DNA of 11,055 bases from JBBRXZ01 sp038232415 (GCA_038232415.1 JBBSHY010000027.1:1-11055), one strand, 5' to 3'. Shown: positions 1 through 7,393, numbered from the stretch's first letter. Numbers and translations are program-made. The notes: generated from the letters alone by a model not told the origin.

Positions 1-567
1 ACGAGTGTTAGTAAGACCATGTTGAGTAAGATAAGTATTGGCGGCGGTACCGTAGGCTTTAAGTGAGCCAAAGGCCCAGAGAGCCATGGTATCAGCGATG
101 TTATTGGCTGACGGCAGCATTATAGATTGCAGCATCTGGTACTCACTGATCTGTTCGCCGGCTGAGACCGGAACTAAAGAGCCATCTTGGGCAGCGTAAT
201 TATTGTAAAAAGCTACATCAGTAGCAGTGAGGGTAGTAATCGGGCCTTGTTGAGCAGGCTTAAGGGGCTTGGTTTGTAATACCACCAGGGCAGTAATAAC
301 TTTGGCAGTACTGGCTATAGGTACGGGCGTCTGCGCGCCATGAGTATTTAGTATGTCTGAGTCCAGAATGCCAGCTGCCGACTGGCCGGTAGAGGGCCAT
401 GATAAGTGTGAATCTGCAGGTGTGGTTTGCGACAGACTAATAGGGGCCGATGGATTTATTAATGGCAGAGAACGTTGCAAGGCGTAATAGCTATAACTGC
501 CCAACAGTACAAATGCGATTAGTGCATAGGGCCATAGCTTGCTGCTGCGCCCCCTTATTTTTTTCAT
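1..567 (-). CDS. D-alanyl-D-alanine carboxypeptidase (peptidase S11, penicillin-binding protein), 3' end cut by window edge
   Basis: The reverse strand reads open from an ATG at 567 to the window edge: 189 codons without a stop. Residues 11-30 form an N-terminal membrane anchor or signal peptide (WPYALIAFVLLGSYSYY), followed by a Pro/Ser-rich linker. The S11 serine-peptidase motifs are visible: SxxK as S86-T-A-K89, where S86 is the acyl-enzyme nucleophile, and SxN as S153-A-N155. The third motif (KTG) would lie beyond the edge. Family members trim the terminal D-Ala from peptidoglycan pentapeptides on the outer face of the membrane and bind penicillin. The gene is divergent from lemA. No good Shine-Dalgarno precedes the ATG, but a TATAAA box lies 6 nt upstream, suggesting a leaderless mRNA. 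The family call is firm; whether it is a true DacA or another S11 member cannot be told from the half seen. Confidence 0.9.
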   Translation of the reverse strand, partial: MKKIRGRSSKLWPYALIAFVLLGSYSYYALQRSLPLINPSAPISLSQTTPADSHLSWPSTGQSAAGILDSDILNTHGAQTPVPIASTAKVITALVVLQTKPLKPAQQGPITTLTATDVAFYNNYAAQDGSLVPVSAGEQISEYQMLQSIMLPSANNIADTMALWAFGSLKAYGTAANTYLTQHGLTNTR

Positions 568-573
568 AAGCTC

Positions 574-601
574 TTTATATGATACATCAGACACTAGCCA
601 A
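574..601 (-). promoter_or_regulatory. Putative promoter of the carboxypeptidase gene
   Basis: On the minus strand TTGGCT (596-601), a 16-nt spacer and TATAAA (574-579) resemble a sigma-70-type promoter. The -10 box ends 6 nt before the ATG, so transcription would begin at or next to the start codon. The -35 match is weak (3 of 6). Confidence 0.4.
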
Positions 602-607
602 CTGTTG

Positions 608-633
608 TATAATAGGGACATAACCTTAAGGAG
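608..633 (+). promoter_or_regulatory. -10 box and Shine-Dalgarno of lemA
   Basis: A perfect TATAAT at 608-613 is followed by AAGGAG at 628-633, 6 nt before the lemA ATG. This is the best Shine-Dalgarno in the window and contrasts with the leaderless-looking starts elsewhere. No convincing -35 is seen. Confidence 0.65.
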
Positions 634-639
634 ACCTGA

Positions 640-1206
640 ATGACCACTATTCTTATTATCGTAGCCGTAGTTGTGGTGCTGGGAATTTTCCTGGCAGCTA
701 TGTTTAACAAGCTTGTTAAGCTGAACCAGCAATCTAGCGAGGCCTTTAGCGATATAACTGTTCAATTAAAGAGACGATATGACCTAATACCGAACCTGGT
801 GAATACAGTTAAAGGCTACGCGGCTCATGAATCCGGTGTTTTCGAAAAAGTGACTGAAGCGAGGGCTAATGCACTGAATGCAACCGGCGTAGCTGAAACT
901 GCCAAGGCCGACAATATGTTCCAGCAGACTATGAAAAGCCTGTTTGCAGTGGCCGAAGCTTATCCTGACTTAAAAGCTTCACAGAATTTCCAGGAACTTC
1001 AGGCAGAACTGACAGATACCGAGGACAAGATCCAGGCCTCACGCCGATTTTACAATGGTGTAGTCCGCGACTTTAACACTAAGCGCAAGACTTTTCCAAC
1101 CAATATATTTGCCGGTATGCTTGGTTTTAAGCAGGATAAAGAATTTTACGAGGTCGACGAAGCGCAAGCTGCCGCTGTCCAGAAGGCTGTTGAAGTTAAA
1201 TTTTAA
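640..1206 (+). CDS. lemA: LemA family protein
   Basis: 188 aa, the usual LemA length. There is one N-terminal transmembrane helix (residues 3-22), then the helical LemA domain. It contains the typical block at about 37-75 (QLKRRYDLIPNLVNTVKGYA, then an HESGVFEKVTEARA-type stretch) and the C-terminal signature RFYNGVVRDFNTKRKTFP followed by a short hydrophobic loop. LemA proteins are membrane-anchored helical bundles with the bulk probably outside the cell; their biochemical role is unsettled. The start is fixed by AAGGAG 6 nt upstream. htpX follows 25 nt downstream on the same strand, and lemA-htpX is a recurrent bacterial pair, so co-transcription and a role in membrane-protein quality control are likely but inferred. 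Confidence 0.95.
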   Translation: MTTILIIVAVVVVLGIFLAAMFNKLVKLNQQSSEAFSDITVQLKRRYDLIPNLVNTVKGYAAHESGVFEKVTEARANALNATGVAETAKADNMFQQTMKSLFAVAEAYPDLKASQNFQELQAELTDTEDKIQASRRFYNGVVRDFNTKRKTFPTNIFAGMLGFKQDKEFYEVDEAQAAAVQKAVEVKF

Positions 1207-1231
1207 CTTTCTTTAAAATCTAAGTTTCCCT

Positions 1232-2110
1232 ATGTACTCCGATATAGCCGGTAATAAGCGCAAGACCGTCATAATTATGGTGGTCTTTATTGCCTTTGCG
1301 GCTCTGTTGATCTGGATTTTTGATCAGGTTTACGGCGGTAAGAGCACGGGAGTGTTTTACGGAGGTATAATTGGCGCGGCTATCTACACTCTGATTACTT
1401 ACTATAGCGGCTCAAAGATGGCCTTGGCGGTTAATGGAGCCCGTGAAATCCAGAAAAAAGACGATCCGCGTTTATGGCGTATCGTAGAAAACCTGGCTAT
1501 CACAGATGGGTTGCCAATGCCGCGGGTCTTTATTATGGATGATCCGGCACCTAATGCTTTCGCAACTGGCCGTGATCCTAAACATGCAGCAGTTTGTGCC
1601 ACCAGCGGGATTTTGCAAATAATGACTGATACTGAGTTAGAAGGGGTCTTAGCCCATGAAATGGGACACGTCAAAAATTATGACATCCGTGTCAGCATGG
1701 TGGCTTTTGCCCTAACCGCGGTCATTTCATTGTTAGCTGATATTATGCTGCGCCTGACGTGGTTTCGCGGCGATGACCGTGAGAATAACCAGTTAACCCT
1801 GGTTCTTGGTATTGTCGCAGCAATTTTAGCTCCCCTGGTTGCCACTATGATCCAGCTGGCTGTGTCGCGCCAGCGTGAGTATCTGGCAGACGCCACCGGC
1901 GCTCTAACGACTCGCTACCCGGAGGGCCTGGCCAGCGCCCTGGAAAAGATAAAACAGACCGGCAGCGTCGCCCGCCGTCAAAATAGTGCTACAGCCCATC
2001 TGTTTTTCGTCAATCCGCTTAAGGGCCATAGCCTGGCCAGCCTCTTTAGCACCCACCCGCCGCTGGATGACCGAATCGCCCGCCTTCGGGCTATGGGAAG
2101 CCATTCCTAG
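1232..2110 (+). CDS. htpX: Protease HtpX homolog (M48 zinc metalloprotease)
   Basis: 292 aa, the normal HtpX size. Two N-terminal membrane helices (about 12-30 and 42-58) precede the catalytic region. The zinc motif HExxH is H142-E143-M-G-H146 and the third ligand is E216 in RQREYLADA. Two further helices (155-173 and 187-209) lie between them, as in HtpX. The C-terminal FSTHPPLDDRIARL motif is also typical. HtpX is a membrane-embedded endopeptidase that cleaves misfolded membrane proteins from the cytoplasmic side. The ATG at 1232 has no Shine-Dalgarno, and only 25 nt separate it from lemA, so translation may depend on coupling or on a weak local TAAAAT at 1214-1219. Confidence 0.95.
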   Translation: MYSDIAGNKRKTVIIMVVFIAFAALLIWIFDQVYGGKSTGVFYGGIIGAAIYTLITYYSGSKMALAVNGAREIQKKDDPRLWRIVENLAITDGLPMPRVFIMDDPAPNAFATGRDPKHAAVCATSGILQIMTDTELEGVLAHEMGHVKNYDIRVSMVAFALTAVISLLADIMLRLTWFRGDDRENNQLTLVLGIVAAILAPLVATMIQLAVSRQREYLADATGALTTRYPEGLASALEKIKQTGSVARRQNSATAHLFFVNPLKGHSLASLFSTHPPLDDRIARLRAMGSHS

Positions 2111-2172
2111 AATTAAATATCTAATGCGCCCTGACCTGAGCCAGAATACGTAAAAATCTTCTCCTCTTCTTA

Positions 2173-2178
2173 TATAAT
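2173..2178 (+). promoter_or_regulatory. -10 box 7 nt before the ATG (leaderless-type promoter)
   Basis: A perfect TATAAT lies 7 nt upstream of the ATG at 2186, putting the expected transcription start on the start codon itself. No Shine-Dalgarno and no clear -35 are present. Confidence 0.55.
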
Positions 2179-2185
2179 AGATAGC

Positions 2186-3205
2186 ATGGCGAAAAAATCC
2201 GGGAAGTCTGTAGATAAACGAACGTCTGCAAAAGCCGTTTCGAAGAAAACCAGCGCCAAAAAATTACCTGCTCAGAGCCAGTCCGTAGCTTCAAATAAGC
2301 CTCGGCGGCTTAAGCCTCGTACCTATAAAACGCTGCGAGTGGCGAAACGTATTAAACACCCTATCAAATTGCCAAATGTCTGGCGGCTTACAAGAATATC
2401 GGGGAAACTTTTGTGGGAACATAAACGACTGTTTATTGGGATTATACTGGTCTACGGACTACTAAATTTGATTCTGGTGCAAGGGTTGGCCGGTAGCACA
2501 GATGTCGGCACCCTTAAGCAGGGGCTAAGCCAGGTTTTTACAGGACATTTGGGACCACTGATATCCAGTTTGAGTATCTTTGCGGTGTTGGTTGGATCGG
2601 CGGGCAATGGGTCCAGCCCGACCGCTGGTGCATACCAGCTGTTCCTAGCACTTATAACCAGTTTGGCAGTTATTTGGGCACTTCGGCAAGTGCTGACTGG
2701 GACCGTTATACGTGTGCGTGATGCCTATTACCGCGGGATGTATCCTCTGATCCCATTTATTTTGGTATTAATAGTGGTCGGTCTGCAACTGATCCCTTTG
2801 CTCATCGGTTCGTTACTCTATAGCCTGGTCGTTAATAATGGTATTGCAGTTTTCTTTATCGAGAAGCTTCTGTGGGCAATCCTGTATGGTTTGTTGGCTT
2901 TATTGAGCCTTTACATGCTCAGTTCGTCGCTATTCGCGCTTTATATCGTAACTCTGCCTGACATGACACCTTTAAAAGCTCTGCGTTCCGCAAGGGAGCT
3001 TGTGCGTTACCGGCGATGGACGGTACTGCGTAAAATCCTCTGCTTACCGATTATATTACTCATATTAGCCGCTATTATCATGCTGCCTATAATTATTTGG
3101 CTGACAGCTCTGGCGCAGTGGATATTCTTCCTGCTTACCATGGCCGGTCTGGTTGCTGTTCATACTTATATGTATATGTTATACCGAGAACTTCTTAATG
3201 AGTAA
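2186..3205 (+). CDS. Polytopic membrane protein with Lys-rich N-terminus, function unknown
   Basis: 339 aa. Residues 1-60 are very basic and low in complexity (runs of K, S, A and R), likely a disordered cytoplasmic tail. About six to seven hydrophobic segments follow, near 80-102, 122-140, 149-170, 186-216, 220-257, 284-308 and 309-333. Between the last groups sits a basic loop (LPDMTPLKALRSARELVRYRRW) of the kind that follows a membrane helix in YciC-like and related integral membrane families; this resemblance is weak. The gene begins at a leaderless-type promoter and its last 8 nt overlap the start of ligA (ATGAGTAA), so the two are probably one transcript with translational coupling. I cannot assign a function. 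Confidence 0.8.
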   Translation: MAKKSGKSVDKRTSAKAVSKKTSAKKLPAQSQSVASNKPRRLKPRTYKTLRVAKRIKHPIKLPNVWRLTRISGKLLWEHKRLFIGIILVYGLLNLILVQGLAGSTDVGTLKQGLSQVFTGHLGPLISSLSIFAVLVGSAGNGSSPTAGAYQLFLALITSLAVIWALRQVLTGTVIRVRDAYYRGMYPLIPFILVLIVVGLQLIPLLIGSLLYSLVVNNGIAVFFIEKLLWAILYGLLALLSLYMLSSSLFALYIVTLPDMTPLKALRSARELVRYRRWTVLRKILCLPIILLILAAIIMLPIIIWLTALAQWIFFLLTMAGLVAVHTYMYMLYRELLNE

Positions 3206-5213
3206 GCAGGAAGCTGCCCGCCGTATTCAAAAGTTACGCGATCTAATTAGTGATTACCGTTATCACTACCATGTTCTGGACGAGTCTATCATGAGCGAAG
3301 CAGCTGCCGATAGCTTGAAACATGAACTCACGAAGCTGGAGACTGAATACCCGGATCTGGTTACACCGGATTCACCTACCCAGCGGGTAGCTGGTTCTCC
3401 CCTGCCGGGCTTCACCCAAGTGGAACATAGCTCAAGAATGCTTAGCCTTAATGACGTGTTTGACGAAACCGAACTACAGGCCTGGCGGGAACGCATCATA
3501 AAGTTGTTACCCGAAAATGCTCACATTGAGTATTTTACCGACCTCAAAATGGATGGCTTAGCCTGTGCGTTGGTCTATGAAGACGGCCTGCTGGTAAGGG
3601 GCATAACCCGTGGCGACGGGTTAGCGGGAGAGGACGTCACTACCAATATACGGACAATTGACTCGGTCCCGCTTAGGTTACGTCAAGCCAAGCCATACGA
3701 ATTATTCTTGCACGGCAGAACAGAGGTGCGCGGCGAAATAGTTATGTACAAAACCGATTTTGCAAAGCTAAATGAGGGGCGCACTAGAGAGGGTAAGCCT
3801 TTATTTGCTAACCCCCGCAATACGGCTGCCGGCACGATACGCCAGTTAGATCCCCAATTAGTAGCTAACCGGCCTTTACACTTTCGGGCCTATGATATTC
3901 TCTACGCCGAGGCGGATAAAATTTCCACCCATGCTTTTGCTTATGAGACACTGCGCGGCCTGGGTTTTTTAGTTAATAAAGACGCTACTGTTCTTAAAAA
4001 CGTTGCTGAGGTGATGAAGTTTGCGGATAATTGGGAAACTAAGCGCCAGAATATGCCATTTAATACCGATGGCTTAGTTGTGAAAATCAATAACCGGCAG
4101 TTATACCGTCGTCTCGGTGTTGTAGGCAAAGCACCGCGTGGGGCTATTGCTCTGAAATATGTAGCCGAACAGGCCACTACTAAAGTTAAAGATATATTCA
4201 TTTCGATCGGCCGCACTGGGGTAGCTACACCAGTTGCTATGTTGGAGTCTGTAGTAATAGCCGGCAGTACTGTACAGATGGCCACGTTGCATAATCAGAG
4301 TGAAGTACTTCGTAAAGATATTCGAAAGGGCGATACTGTGATTGTCCATAAGGCCGGCGACATCATACCTGAAGTCGTTGAACCGCTGATTAAACTGCGG
4401 GATGGTTCAGAGAAGCCGTATGTTATGCCAGAACATTGCCCGGAGTGCAATACTAAACTTGTTAAGTATAAGCCGAAAGATGCTGCCTGGCGTTGCCCAA
4501 ATGAAGCGTGTCCTTCAAGGGCGTGGAAACGAATTGAGCATTTTGCCAGTAAGTCGGCGTTGGATATAGAAGGTCTTGGTGAAAAAAATGTCATTGCCCT
4601 GCTAAAAGCCGATTTAATTAAAGACCCGGCCGGTATCTACACTATAAAAGCCGAAGACCTGCTAAAAATGGAGCGTTTTGCCGAAGTTTCAGCAAATAAA
4701 CTGGTTAAATCCATCCAAGCCAAAAATAATCCGCAGCTTAACCGTTTCATTTACGCCCTTGGCATTCGCCATATTGGTGTCCAAACGGCTATCGATCTGG
4801 CTAATCACTTTCGAAGCCTAGAAACTTTGAATAAAGCCAAAATAGATGAACTTGCTGAAGTCGAAGGAGTCGGGGAAATAGTAGCTGAAGCGGTAGTCGA
4901 ATGGTTTAGTGAACCCCGTAACCAAGTATTATTACAAAAATTTAAGAAGTTTGGCGTCTGGCCTCAATCTGTTAAGCAAGTCGGTGGGAAACTAAGCGGT
5001 CTTAGTTTTGTGGTCACAGGTACTCTAGAAACTATGGGCCGCGAAGAAGCGGGTGAGCGGATCCGGGCTCTGGGCGGCACCTTTCAAAACTCAGTAGGTA
5101 AAGATACAGACTACTTAGTAGTCGGTGCGAATGTTGGAGCGGGCAAATTGGCTAAGGCAAGCAAACTCGGTACCAAGCAATTGACTGAAACCGAGTTCCT
5201 CAAGTTACTCTAG
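3198..5213 (+). CDS. ligA: NAD+-dependent DNA ligase
   Basis: 671 aa, the normal LigA length. It seals nicks in duplex DNA in replication and repair, using NAD+ as adenylyl donor. In order: domain Ia (1-60), adenylation domain with nucleophile K117 in DLKMDG, TRGDG at 138-141, EVRGE (176-180), NPRNTAAGTIRQLD (206-219) and DGLVVKIN (291-298), OB fold, four-Cys zinc finger (C414, C417, C433, C438), helix-hairpin-helix region (about 450-585) and C-terminal BRCT (about 596-671). The ATG at 3198 is chosen because it begins domain Ia and overlaps the upstream stop; an earlier in-frame TTG would add an unrelated hydrophobic tail. Two sites differ from E. coli LigA: the PDAEYD motif reads SEAAAD, losing a Tyr, and the Glu two residues before the catalytic Lys is Asp (D115). 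Confidence 0.97.
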   Translation: MSKQEAARRIQKLRDLISDYRYHYHVLDESIMSEAAADSLKHELTKLETEYPDLVTPDSPTQRVAGSPLPGFTQVEHSSRMLSLNDVFDETELQAWRERIIKLLPENAHIEYFTDLKMDGLACALVYEDGLLVRGITRGDGLAGEDVTTNIRTIDSVPLRLRQAKPYELFLHGRTEVRGEIVMYKTDFAKLNEGRTREGKPLFANPRNTAAGTIRQLDPQLVANRPLHFRAYDILYAEADKISTHAFAYETLRGLGFLVNKDATVLKNVAEVMKFADNWETKRQNMPFNTDGLVVKINNRQLYRRLGVVGKAPRGAIALKYVAEQATTKVKDIFISIGRTGVATPVAMLESVVIAGSTVQMATLHNQSEVLRKDIRKGDTVIVHKAGDIIPEVVEPLIKLRDGSEKPYVMPEHCPECNTKLVKYKPKDAAWRCPNEACPSRAWKRIEHFASKSALDIEGLGEKNVIALLKADLIKDPAGIYTIKAEDLLKMERFAEVSANKLVKSIQAKNNPQLNRFIYALGIRHIGVQTAIDLANHFRSLETLNKAKIDELAEVEGVGEIVAEAVVEWFSEPRNQVLLQKFKKFGVWPQSVKQVGGKLSGLSFVVTGTLETMGREEAGERIRALGGTFQNSVGKDTDYLVVGANVGAGKLAKASKLGTKQLTETEFLKLL

Positions 5214-5240
5214 TAACCGGTTAAATTTGCATCCTTCTCA

Positions 5241-5249
5241 TGCTATAAT
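5241..5249 (+). promoter_or_regulatory. Extended -10 promoter (TGCTATAAT)
   Basis: TGC followed by a perfect TATAAT makes an extended -10 element that does not need a strong -35. It ends 10 nt before the ATG at 5260, leaving at most a few nucleotides of leader. It also shows that the in-frame TTG at 5227 lies upstream of transcription and is not the start. Confidence 0.6.
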
Positions 5250-5259
5250 TGGGACAATT

Positions 5260-6012
5260 ATGAGCGATCGTTCGCGGACGCAATTCAATTGTTTTTCGCC
5301 GCCGGTTATGGTGGCTACTTTGATGATCGAGACATCGTTGGCGATATATACGGTCTGGCGATACAAGATGAACACACTGACTCGTTTAATCGTGGGAACA
5401 CTTTTGGCGTTGGCTACTTTCCAATTAGCAGAGTATTTTGTTTGCACCGGTGCCGGTGCTAGCGGGGAGCAGTGGTCTCGTTTGGGCTTTATGGCTATTG
5501 CCTTTTTGCCGCCACTGGGCTTACATGTTCTGCACGTGGTAGCTGACAAGCCGAGGCGCCGGCTGGTATTAAGCGCCTATACCGCCATGGCCGGCTTTAT
5601 TGGCTTATTCCTCTTACATCACGGGACTTTCACAGCTTATCAGTGCACCGGTAATTATGTTATTTTCCATCTTTCTCCACAGGTAGGAGGCATTTACTAC
5701 GTCTACTATTACGCCTGGCTATTTATTAGTATCTTACTGGGCATGCATTGGGCTAACCAGTTACGGGCTAAAGGCAAAGCGGTACGCCGGCGACTGGAAT
5801 CAACGCGCGCCATGATTATCGGTTACCTGGTATTTTTAGTGCCGACGACTGTGGCAAATACCGTCAGTCCATCAACCAAAGCGGGCATACCAAGTATTAT
5901 GTGCGGTTTCGCTGTGCTTTTTGGATTGATTTTGGCTCTGTATGTGCTGCCCCGTCTGGCTGAGCAAAAACGCGAGCTGACGCTTAAATTAGCTATGTTG
6001 CTCAATCGCTAA
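5260..6012 (+). CDS. Seven-transmembrane protein, resembles sensor-kinase 7TM input domains, function unknown
   Basis: 250 aa from the ATG at 5260. Seven hydrophobic segments lie near residues 14-32, 38-60, 75-94, 104-122, 147-165, 183-201 and 211-230, with a short basic C-terminal tail. The spacing and the motif FLPPLGLHVLH resemble the 7TM input domain of some histidine kinases (HisKA_7TM-like), but no kinase, cyclase or other output domain follows. C62 and C129 fall in loops and could form a disulfide if both face outward. Aromatic IYYVYYYAW precedes the fifth helix. M17 or M37 are alternative starts, but the extended -10 promoter just upstream favours 5260. The neighbours ligA and corA give no clue to its role. 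Confidence 0.75.
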   Translation: MSDRSRTQFNCFSPPVMVATLMIETSLAIYTVWRYKMNTLTRLIVGTLLALATFQLAEYFVCTGAGASGEQWSRLGFMAIAFLPPLGLHVLHVVADKPRRRLVLSAYTAMAGFIGLFLLHHGTFTAYQCTGNYVIFHLSPQVGGIYYVYYYAWLFISILLGMHWANQLRAKGKAVRRRLESTRAMIIGYLVFLVPTTVANTVSPSTKAGIPSIMCGFAVLFGLILALYVLPRLAEQKRELTLKLAMLLNR

Positions 6013-6025
6013 GCCAGGGCGGCGC

Positions 6026-6053
6026 TTGACAATCCGATCCTAATGGTTATGCT
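6026..6053 (+). promoter_or_regulatory. Promoter in the intergenic region upstream of corA
   Basis: A perfect TTGACA (6026-6031), a 16-nt spacer and TATGCT (6048-6053) predict transcription from about 6060. No ORF with a plausible start follows for 150 nt, so the transcript would be a long corA leader or a separate small RNA. Confidence 0.45.
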
Positions 6054-6059
6054 TAAGGA

Positions 6060-6185
6060 TAGATCGTGCGCAAACCGCGGCGCGTGAAATAAACAGATAA
6101 AATAAAAATATATCTATCGCCGCCGCCGGGTGGGCGCGCACGAAGTACGATAGAAGCCAAGTAGGGAAACTGCTTGGCTTTATCG
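6060..6185 (+). ncRNA. Candidate structured RNA or corA leader
   Basis: Three nested complementary pairs form a rod. TCGTGCGC (6064-6071) pairs with GCGCACGA (6136-6143). GCGGCG (6077-6082) pairs with CGCCGC (6121-6126), extendable by CC/GG across a bulge. AGATA (6095-6099) pairs with TATCT (6111-6115) around an A-rich loop. A strong separate hairpin follows at 6148-6185. GC-rich stems around an AT-rich tip, behind a promoter-like sequence, suggest an RNA and not random spacer. I do not recognise the M-box or any other named Mg2+ riboswitch, RNase P, tmRNA or SRP RNA. A structured mRNA leader is equally possible. Confidence 0.35.
6148..6185 (+). terminator. Long hairpin before the corA promoter, possible terminator or attenuator
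   Basis: CGATA, a bulged G, then AAGCCAAGTAG pairs with CTGCTTGGCTT and TATCG around a GGAAA loop: about 16 pairs including one G-U. The tail after the GC-rich core is TTTATCG, not a clean U-tract, so intrinsic termination is only possible. It ends directly against the corA -10 box. Confidence 0.4.
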
Positions 6186-6203
6186 TATAATTGAGTAAAA
6201 GGA
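6186..6203 (+). promoter_or_regulatory. -10 box and Shine-Dalgarno of corA
   Basis: TATAAT at 6186-6191 abuts the hairpin, and AAAGGA at 6198-6203 lies 8 nt before the ATG at 6212. This pair fixes the start at 6212 and excludes the in-frame TTG at 6191, which overlaps the -10 box. Confidence 0.6.
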
Positions 6204-6211
6204 TTACTGTA

Positions 6212-7141
6212 ATGATTAAATACTTCTATAAAAGCTTGCGCAGCCCAGAGGTTAAAGAACTGGCTGAGCCGCAGCGCGGTACTTGGATTCATGCTGAATC
6301 GCCATCTAAGGCCGAGATCGAAGAACTGGCCAAGCGCTTCAACGTCGAAATGGGTTATTTAGAAGATGCCCTGGACGAAGATGAGATGCCCCGGTTGGAA
6401 CGCGAGGGTGACCAGGGGTATATATTTGTGCGTTATGCTTACACGTCGTCAGAAGGCGACATGGACACGGCCCCGCTCTTGATTATGTTCGATTCTGAGC
6501 TCGTACTCACGGTATCGCCGTTTCATTTACCGGCTGCCGACGCATTATTAAAGAGTAAAACCAGCTTTGCCACGACACAGCGGGCTAAACTGGTTTTGTT
6601 GATATTGTCGCAGATCAGTGACCAATACGACATATTTATTAACCAGACATCGCGTAAAATTAAAGCTATACGCTCCCGTTTGCGCGGACAAGGCATTACT
6701 AACCAGGACCTGATTGATTTCGTAACCATAGAAGATGACCTGAACGAATTCCTGTCTTCCTTATTACCAACCAATGCTACGTTACGCCGTCTGCTAGCCG
6801 GGCGGCAACTGCCCTTGTTTGAAGAAGACGAAGATATCGTTGAGGACCTGCTGTTAAATAACGAGCAATCAATCGAGGCTATCCGGTCCAACTTGCGTTC
6901 CACAAGCAATATCCGTGATGCCTATACCGCTATCAGCAGCAATAATTTGAACAAGACAATAACTTTGCTTACCTTGGCCACGATTCTGGTCGCCCTGCCG
7001 AACGTCTTTTTCGGCATGTATGGCATGAATGTGAAATTGCCTTACCAGCATGCCAACTGGGCCTTTCCAGTTATCATAATCTTTAATTTGGTACTCATCT
7101 TGACTATCATCACCATCGCCCGCAAAAAACGCATTATTTAA
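6212..7141 (+). CDS. corA: CorA-family Mg2+/divalent cation channel
   Basis: 309 aa. An acidic N-terminal alpha/beta domain (about 1-130) and a long helical stalk (about 135-245) are followed by two C-terminal transmembrane helices (about 249-267 and 283-303). The family signature GMN is present as Y270-G-M-N273 at the end of the first helix, and the protein ends in the usual short basic tail (ARKKRII). CorA proteins assemble as pentamers and import Mg2+ (or Co2+/Ni2+) down the membrane potential, closing when cytoplasmic Mg2+ binds between subunits. The start is set by AAAGGA at 8-nt spacing. The structured region upstream may regulate the gene, but no known metal riboswitch was recognised. 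The exact ion is not determined by sequence. Confidence 0.95.
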   Translation: MIKYFYKSLRSPEVKELAEPQRGTWIHAESPSKAEIEELAKRFNVEMGYLEDALDEDEMPRLEREGDQGYIFVRYAYTSSEGDMDTAPLLIMFDSELVLTVSPFHLPAADALLKSKTSFATTQRAKLVLLILSQISDQYDIFINQTSRKIKAIRSRLRGQGITNQDLIDFVTIEDDLNEFLSSLLPTNATLRRLLAGRQLPLFEEDEDIVEDLLLNNEQSIEAIRSNLRSTSNIRDAYTAISSNNLNKTITLLTLATILVALPNVFFGMYGMNVKLPYQHANWAFPVIIIFNLVLILTIITIARKKRII

Positions 7142-7161
7142 GCTCTAAGGCTGGCTTTTTT
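7140..7161 (+). terminator. Weak intrinsic terminator after corA
   Basis: AAGCT (7140-7144) can pair with GGCTT (7153-7157), one pair being G-U, and the 3' arm runs into six T residues (7156-7161). The stem is short, so this is tentative. It would separate corA from the tRNA transcript. Confidence 0.4.
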
Positions 7162-7171
7162 ACCCCTGTTT

Positions 7172-7180
7172 TGCTAGAAT
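7172..7180 (+). promoter_or_regulatory. Extended -10 promoter of tRNA-Ala
   Basis: TGC followed by TAGAAT (5 of 6 to TATAAT) predicts a transcript start near 7187, giving the tRNA a 5' leader of about 7 nt for RNase P to remove. Confidence 0.5.
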
Positions 7181-7193
7181 TATCTGATAGTTT

Positions 7194-7270
7194 GGGGCAT
7201 TGGCGCAGTTGGCTAGCGCGCTTCCATGGCATGGAAGAGGTCATCGGTTCGAATCCGATATGCTCCACCA
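7194..7270 (+). tRNA. tRNA-Ala, anticodon GGC, CCA encoded
   Basis: A full 77-nt cloverleaf folds by eye. The acceptor stem is GGGGCAT/ATGCTCC, the D stem GCGC/GCGC, the anticodon stem CTTCC/GGAAG with loop ATGGCAT (anticodon GGC), the T stem ATCGG/CCGAT with loop TTCGAAT, then discriminator A and an encoded CCA. The third acceptor pair is G-U (G3-U70), the universal identity element for alanyl-tRNA synthetase, which confirms the assignment independently of the anticodon. It reads Ala codons GCC and GCU. No repeat of its 3' end was found in the window, so there is no sign of a tRNA-targeted integration here. Confidence 0.97.
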
Positions 7271-7387
7271 AGACACCTACTCAGGATTAAGATCAAGAGT
7301 AACTATCTTGCCTTTGCCTGTTTCTAGCATAGGAAAAAGTTTTGACCATCTCGACGCACGAAATTGCGTGTAGTTTCCAAGTGGAGT

Positions 7388-7393
7388 TATACT
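7388..7393 (+). promoter_or_regulatory. -10 box before the small coiled-coil gene
   Basis: TATACT ends 10 nt before the ATG at 7404. A loose TTGCGT (7364-7369) lies 18 nt upstream. No Shine-Dalgarno is visible, so a very short leader is expected. Confidence 0.4.

Noticed and set aside
3153..3197. 15-residue hydrophobic N-terminal extension of LigA
   Set aside because: It is the out-of-frame reading of the previous gene's last membrane helix; LigA normally begins at the ATG at 3198.
5214..5223. Perfect 10-bp palindrome TAACCGGTTA after ligA
   Set aside because: A single short palindrome without a U-tract or a second copy; no loop to make a terminator and no regulator nearby.
5227..5259. In-frame TTG start upstream of the seven-TM gene
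   Set aside because: The extended -10 promoter TGCTATAAT lies inside this stretch, so it would not be transcribed; ATG at 5260 is better.
6191..6211. In-frame TTG start upstream of corA
   Set aside because: It overlaps the -10 box and lies before the AAAGGA Shine-Dalgarno that serves the ATG at 6212.
6060..6211. M-box or other known Mg2+ riboswitch before corA
   Set aside because: The conserved M-box sequence blocks are not seen; only nested helices remain, so I list it as an unnamed candidate.
7194..7270. tRNA-Ala as an attachment site for an integrated element
   Set aside because: No repeat of the tRNA 3' end and no integrase gene are present in the window; the nearby mobile element transposed with its own 8-bp duplication about 1 kb away.
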